NCBI GenBank assembly: GCA_031289055.1
Contig: JAITQE010000013.1
Location: 1-47,375 of the forward strand
Source: Candidatus Endomicrobiellum porotermitis
GTDB taxonomy: Bacteria; Elusimicrobiota; Endomicrobiia; Endomicrobiales; Endomicrobiaceae
Direction of reading: 5' to 3'
DNA length: 47,375 nt
In this document: piece by piece, positions 45,956 through 47,375 of the stretch
How positions within the stretch are numbered: the stretch's first letter is position 1
Layout of the letters: every line of letters starts with the position of its first letter
Program-made: the position numbers and the translations under genes
Notes under the pieces: generated by a model
Seen by the model: only the letters and a program-made list of their open reading frames with translations
Told to the model about the DNA's origin: nothing
The model's database searches: none

Positions 45956-47375
45956 GAAACATAAGGTTTAAAATCCAGTCTGTTTTGGTTGTTTTAGTTG
46001 TTTTCCTATCTTATGCCTCGGGTATTGTTATAACGGAACGTCTAAAAAATGCCTCTGTAAAAGAACAAAGGCGTACTGCCGCCGCTGCGTTTTCATCAAG
46101 AGATGAAGTTCGCGGTTACCTTAAAGGCGTTTCCGAACAAGAACAATCTGTTGAAACCTCTGATGATTCTCATTTGAACGGTAAAGTTGAAGTTATTTTT
46201 TATCCGGTTGACGACAACTCTGATAATGTGGATACAAGTTTTTTTATTGCGCGCAATATAGAATACGTTAAATCGAAAAGTTTCTTTATAGCGTATGTCC
46301 CTATAGATCTGATACCAGAGCTTGAAAAGGTATCGGGCGTATACTATGCGGATATAAGCGACCATGTGAAACCTATGGAAACTGTCAGCGAAGGCAGAGA
46401 TGCAATCAACGCTACTAAATTTGTTTTAGACGGCGTTGACGGAACCGGCGTAAAAATTGCTGTTATGGATACAGGTTTTAGAGGTTATTTAGATTTACAA
46501 AACCGCGGAGAGCTTCCGCCATCCGATAATCTTATTGCTATTGATTTTACGGCTCTTCGGCAGCCCATAAATTCAGCTGTTGGCGACACTCACGGTTCTG
46601 CGTGCGCTGAAATAGTTTACGATATAGCTCCCGGGAGCTAAAATGTATTTATGTAAAGTTTCTAATCCAGTAGAATTTCAGACCGCGTTGGATTATTGTT
46701 CGGATGAAGGAATAAAAATTGTAAGTTGTTCTGTAGGTTTTGGTGTTCCGTTAAGTTTTATGGCAGGACATAGTGGCGTAGATAATAGTATTGATGACGG
46801 TCTTGATAAAAACAAATTTTTATCTGTTATTGCGGCTGGGAATGAAGCCGACCATTCATGGTTTGGAATTTTTCAAAAATCTGAAACAAGCAACTTTACA
46901 AAGTTTCCTAACGGAAGCGAATATTTGAATGTTAATGTTCCCGCGGATGCGGATATTATTTTAATGTGGGACGATTATGATAATATAGGAAATAGCAGTT
47001 ATGACATATTTGTATATACGCAAGATAATGAGCGTATAGGTCGTACATGTTTCAAAGATAATATTGCGACGAACGTTAGATTTGATGACCATCGGCGTCC
47101 TAATAGGTTAAAAATAAAAATTCTGAAGAATAAAGATGGAACGAACGAAAGCGGAAGATATATGAGATTAATATTTTCCAAAGGAAATCCGTCAATGGAC
47201 GTTGTTGAAAATCTTATTGATAGAAATCCCGAATCATCTTTATGTATGCCGGCGGATGCGCGTAAGGCTTTAACTGTTGGAGCTGTAAATGTTTCAAATT
47301 ATGGTTCAGGTCCTATAGCATGTTATAGTTCTAGAGGACCTGTGCGCAATCCATACCTTCTAAAACCTGAAATAG
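45952..47375 (+). pseudogene. Subtilisin-family (S8) serine peptidase, frameshifted and cut by the window end
   Basis: The first frame (45952-46641) gives a signal-anchor and prodomain-like region, then the catalytic Asp motif VKIAVMDTGF and His motif DTHGSACAE, ending APGS-stop. From 46643 a second frame stays open to the window end with MYLCKVSNPVEF, IVSCSVGFG, the oxyanion-hole motif AAGNE and SSRGPVRNP. Removing one G from the GGG at 46633-46635 restores APGAKMYLCKV, the normal S8 sequence. The catalytic Ser box lies beyond the window. About 110 residues after AAGNE form an inserted domain. Confidence 0.82.

Overview
The window is a low-GC (roughly 36-39% by eye), densely packed bacterial chromosome segment of a Gram-negative anaerobe. 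It has outer-membrane beta-barrel genes (a PorV-like protein and an autotransporter-like barrel), an oxygen-sensitive class III ribonucleotide reductase, L-lactate dehydrogenase and ferrous iron uptake by FeoAB. Protein style and the mix of intact biosynthesis genes with fresh gene wrecks suggest Elusimicrobiota, most like the termite-gut Endomicrobium lineage. That placement is my inference from pattern recognition, not a database result.

Layout. 1-2535 (+): end of tuf, rpmG, tRNA-Trp, secE, nusG, rplK, rplA, closed by a strong terminator. 2556-9664 (+): rimP-nusA-infB-rbfA-nrnA-truB-ribF, a translation and ribosome-maturation operon. 9669-14934 (+): hinT with its own promoter, then the rpsU-(NIF3)-dnaG-rpoD macromolecular-synthesis cluster. 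14967-22447 (-): nrdG, a free-standing glycyl-radical segment, nrdD (behind tandem NrdR-like boxes), nadA, a metX remnant, a cytidylate-kinase-like gene, a MATE transporter and ldh. 22557-26316 (+): barrel protein, eno (interrupted by one TGA), holA. Then rpsT (-), an rRNA methyltransferase (+) and a SulP transporter (-). 30060-39180 (+): folK-panB-panC-nadB-uvrA, a small membrane protein with an AlkD-like gene, and queC-queE. 39224-44706 (-): a frameshifted TPR-like gene, a small membrane protein, cca, a FeoB-associated Cys-rich protein, feoB, feoA and a DtxR-family regulator. 45044-end (+): PorV-like protein and a frameshifted S8 peptidase that runs off the window.

The chief theme beyond housekeeping is ongoing gene decay in a genome that still makes cofactors (NAD, pantothenate, folate, flavin, queuosine). 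I found four damaged loci: metX remnant, TPR-like gene with three successive short poly(A) tracts, S8 peptidase shifted inside a perfect 16-bp palindrome, and enolase with TGA replacing an invariant glycine codon. Four of the lesions are one-base losses in A tracts, which makes transcriptional slippage rescue worth testing. I saw no CRISPR array, insertion sequence, prophage or defence island. The most distinctive regulatory and architectural features are the split NrdD under tandem NrdR-like boxes and the DtxR-type operator inside the feo promoter.
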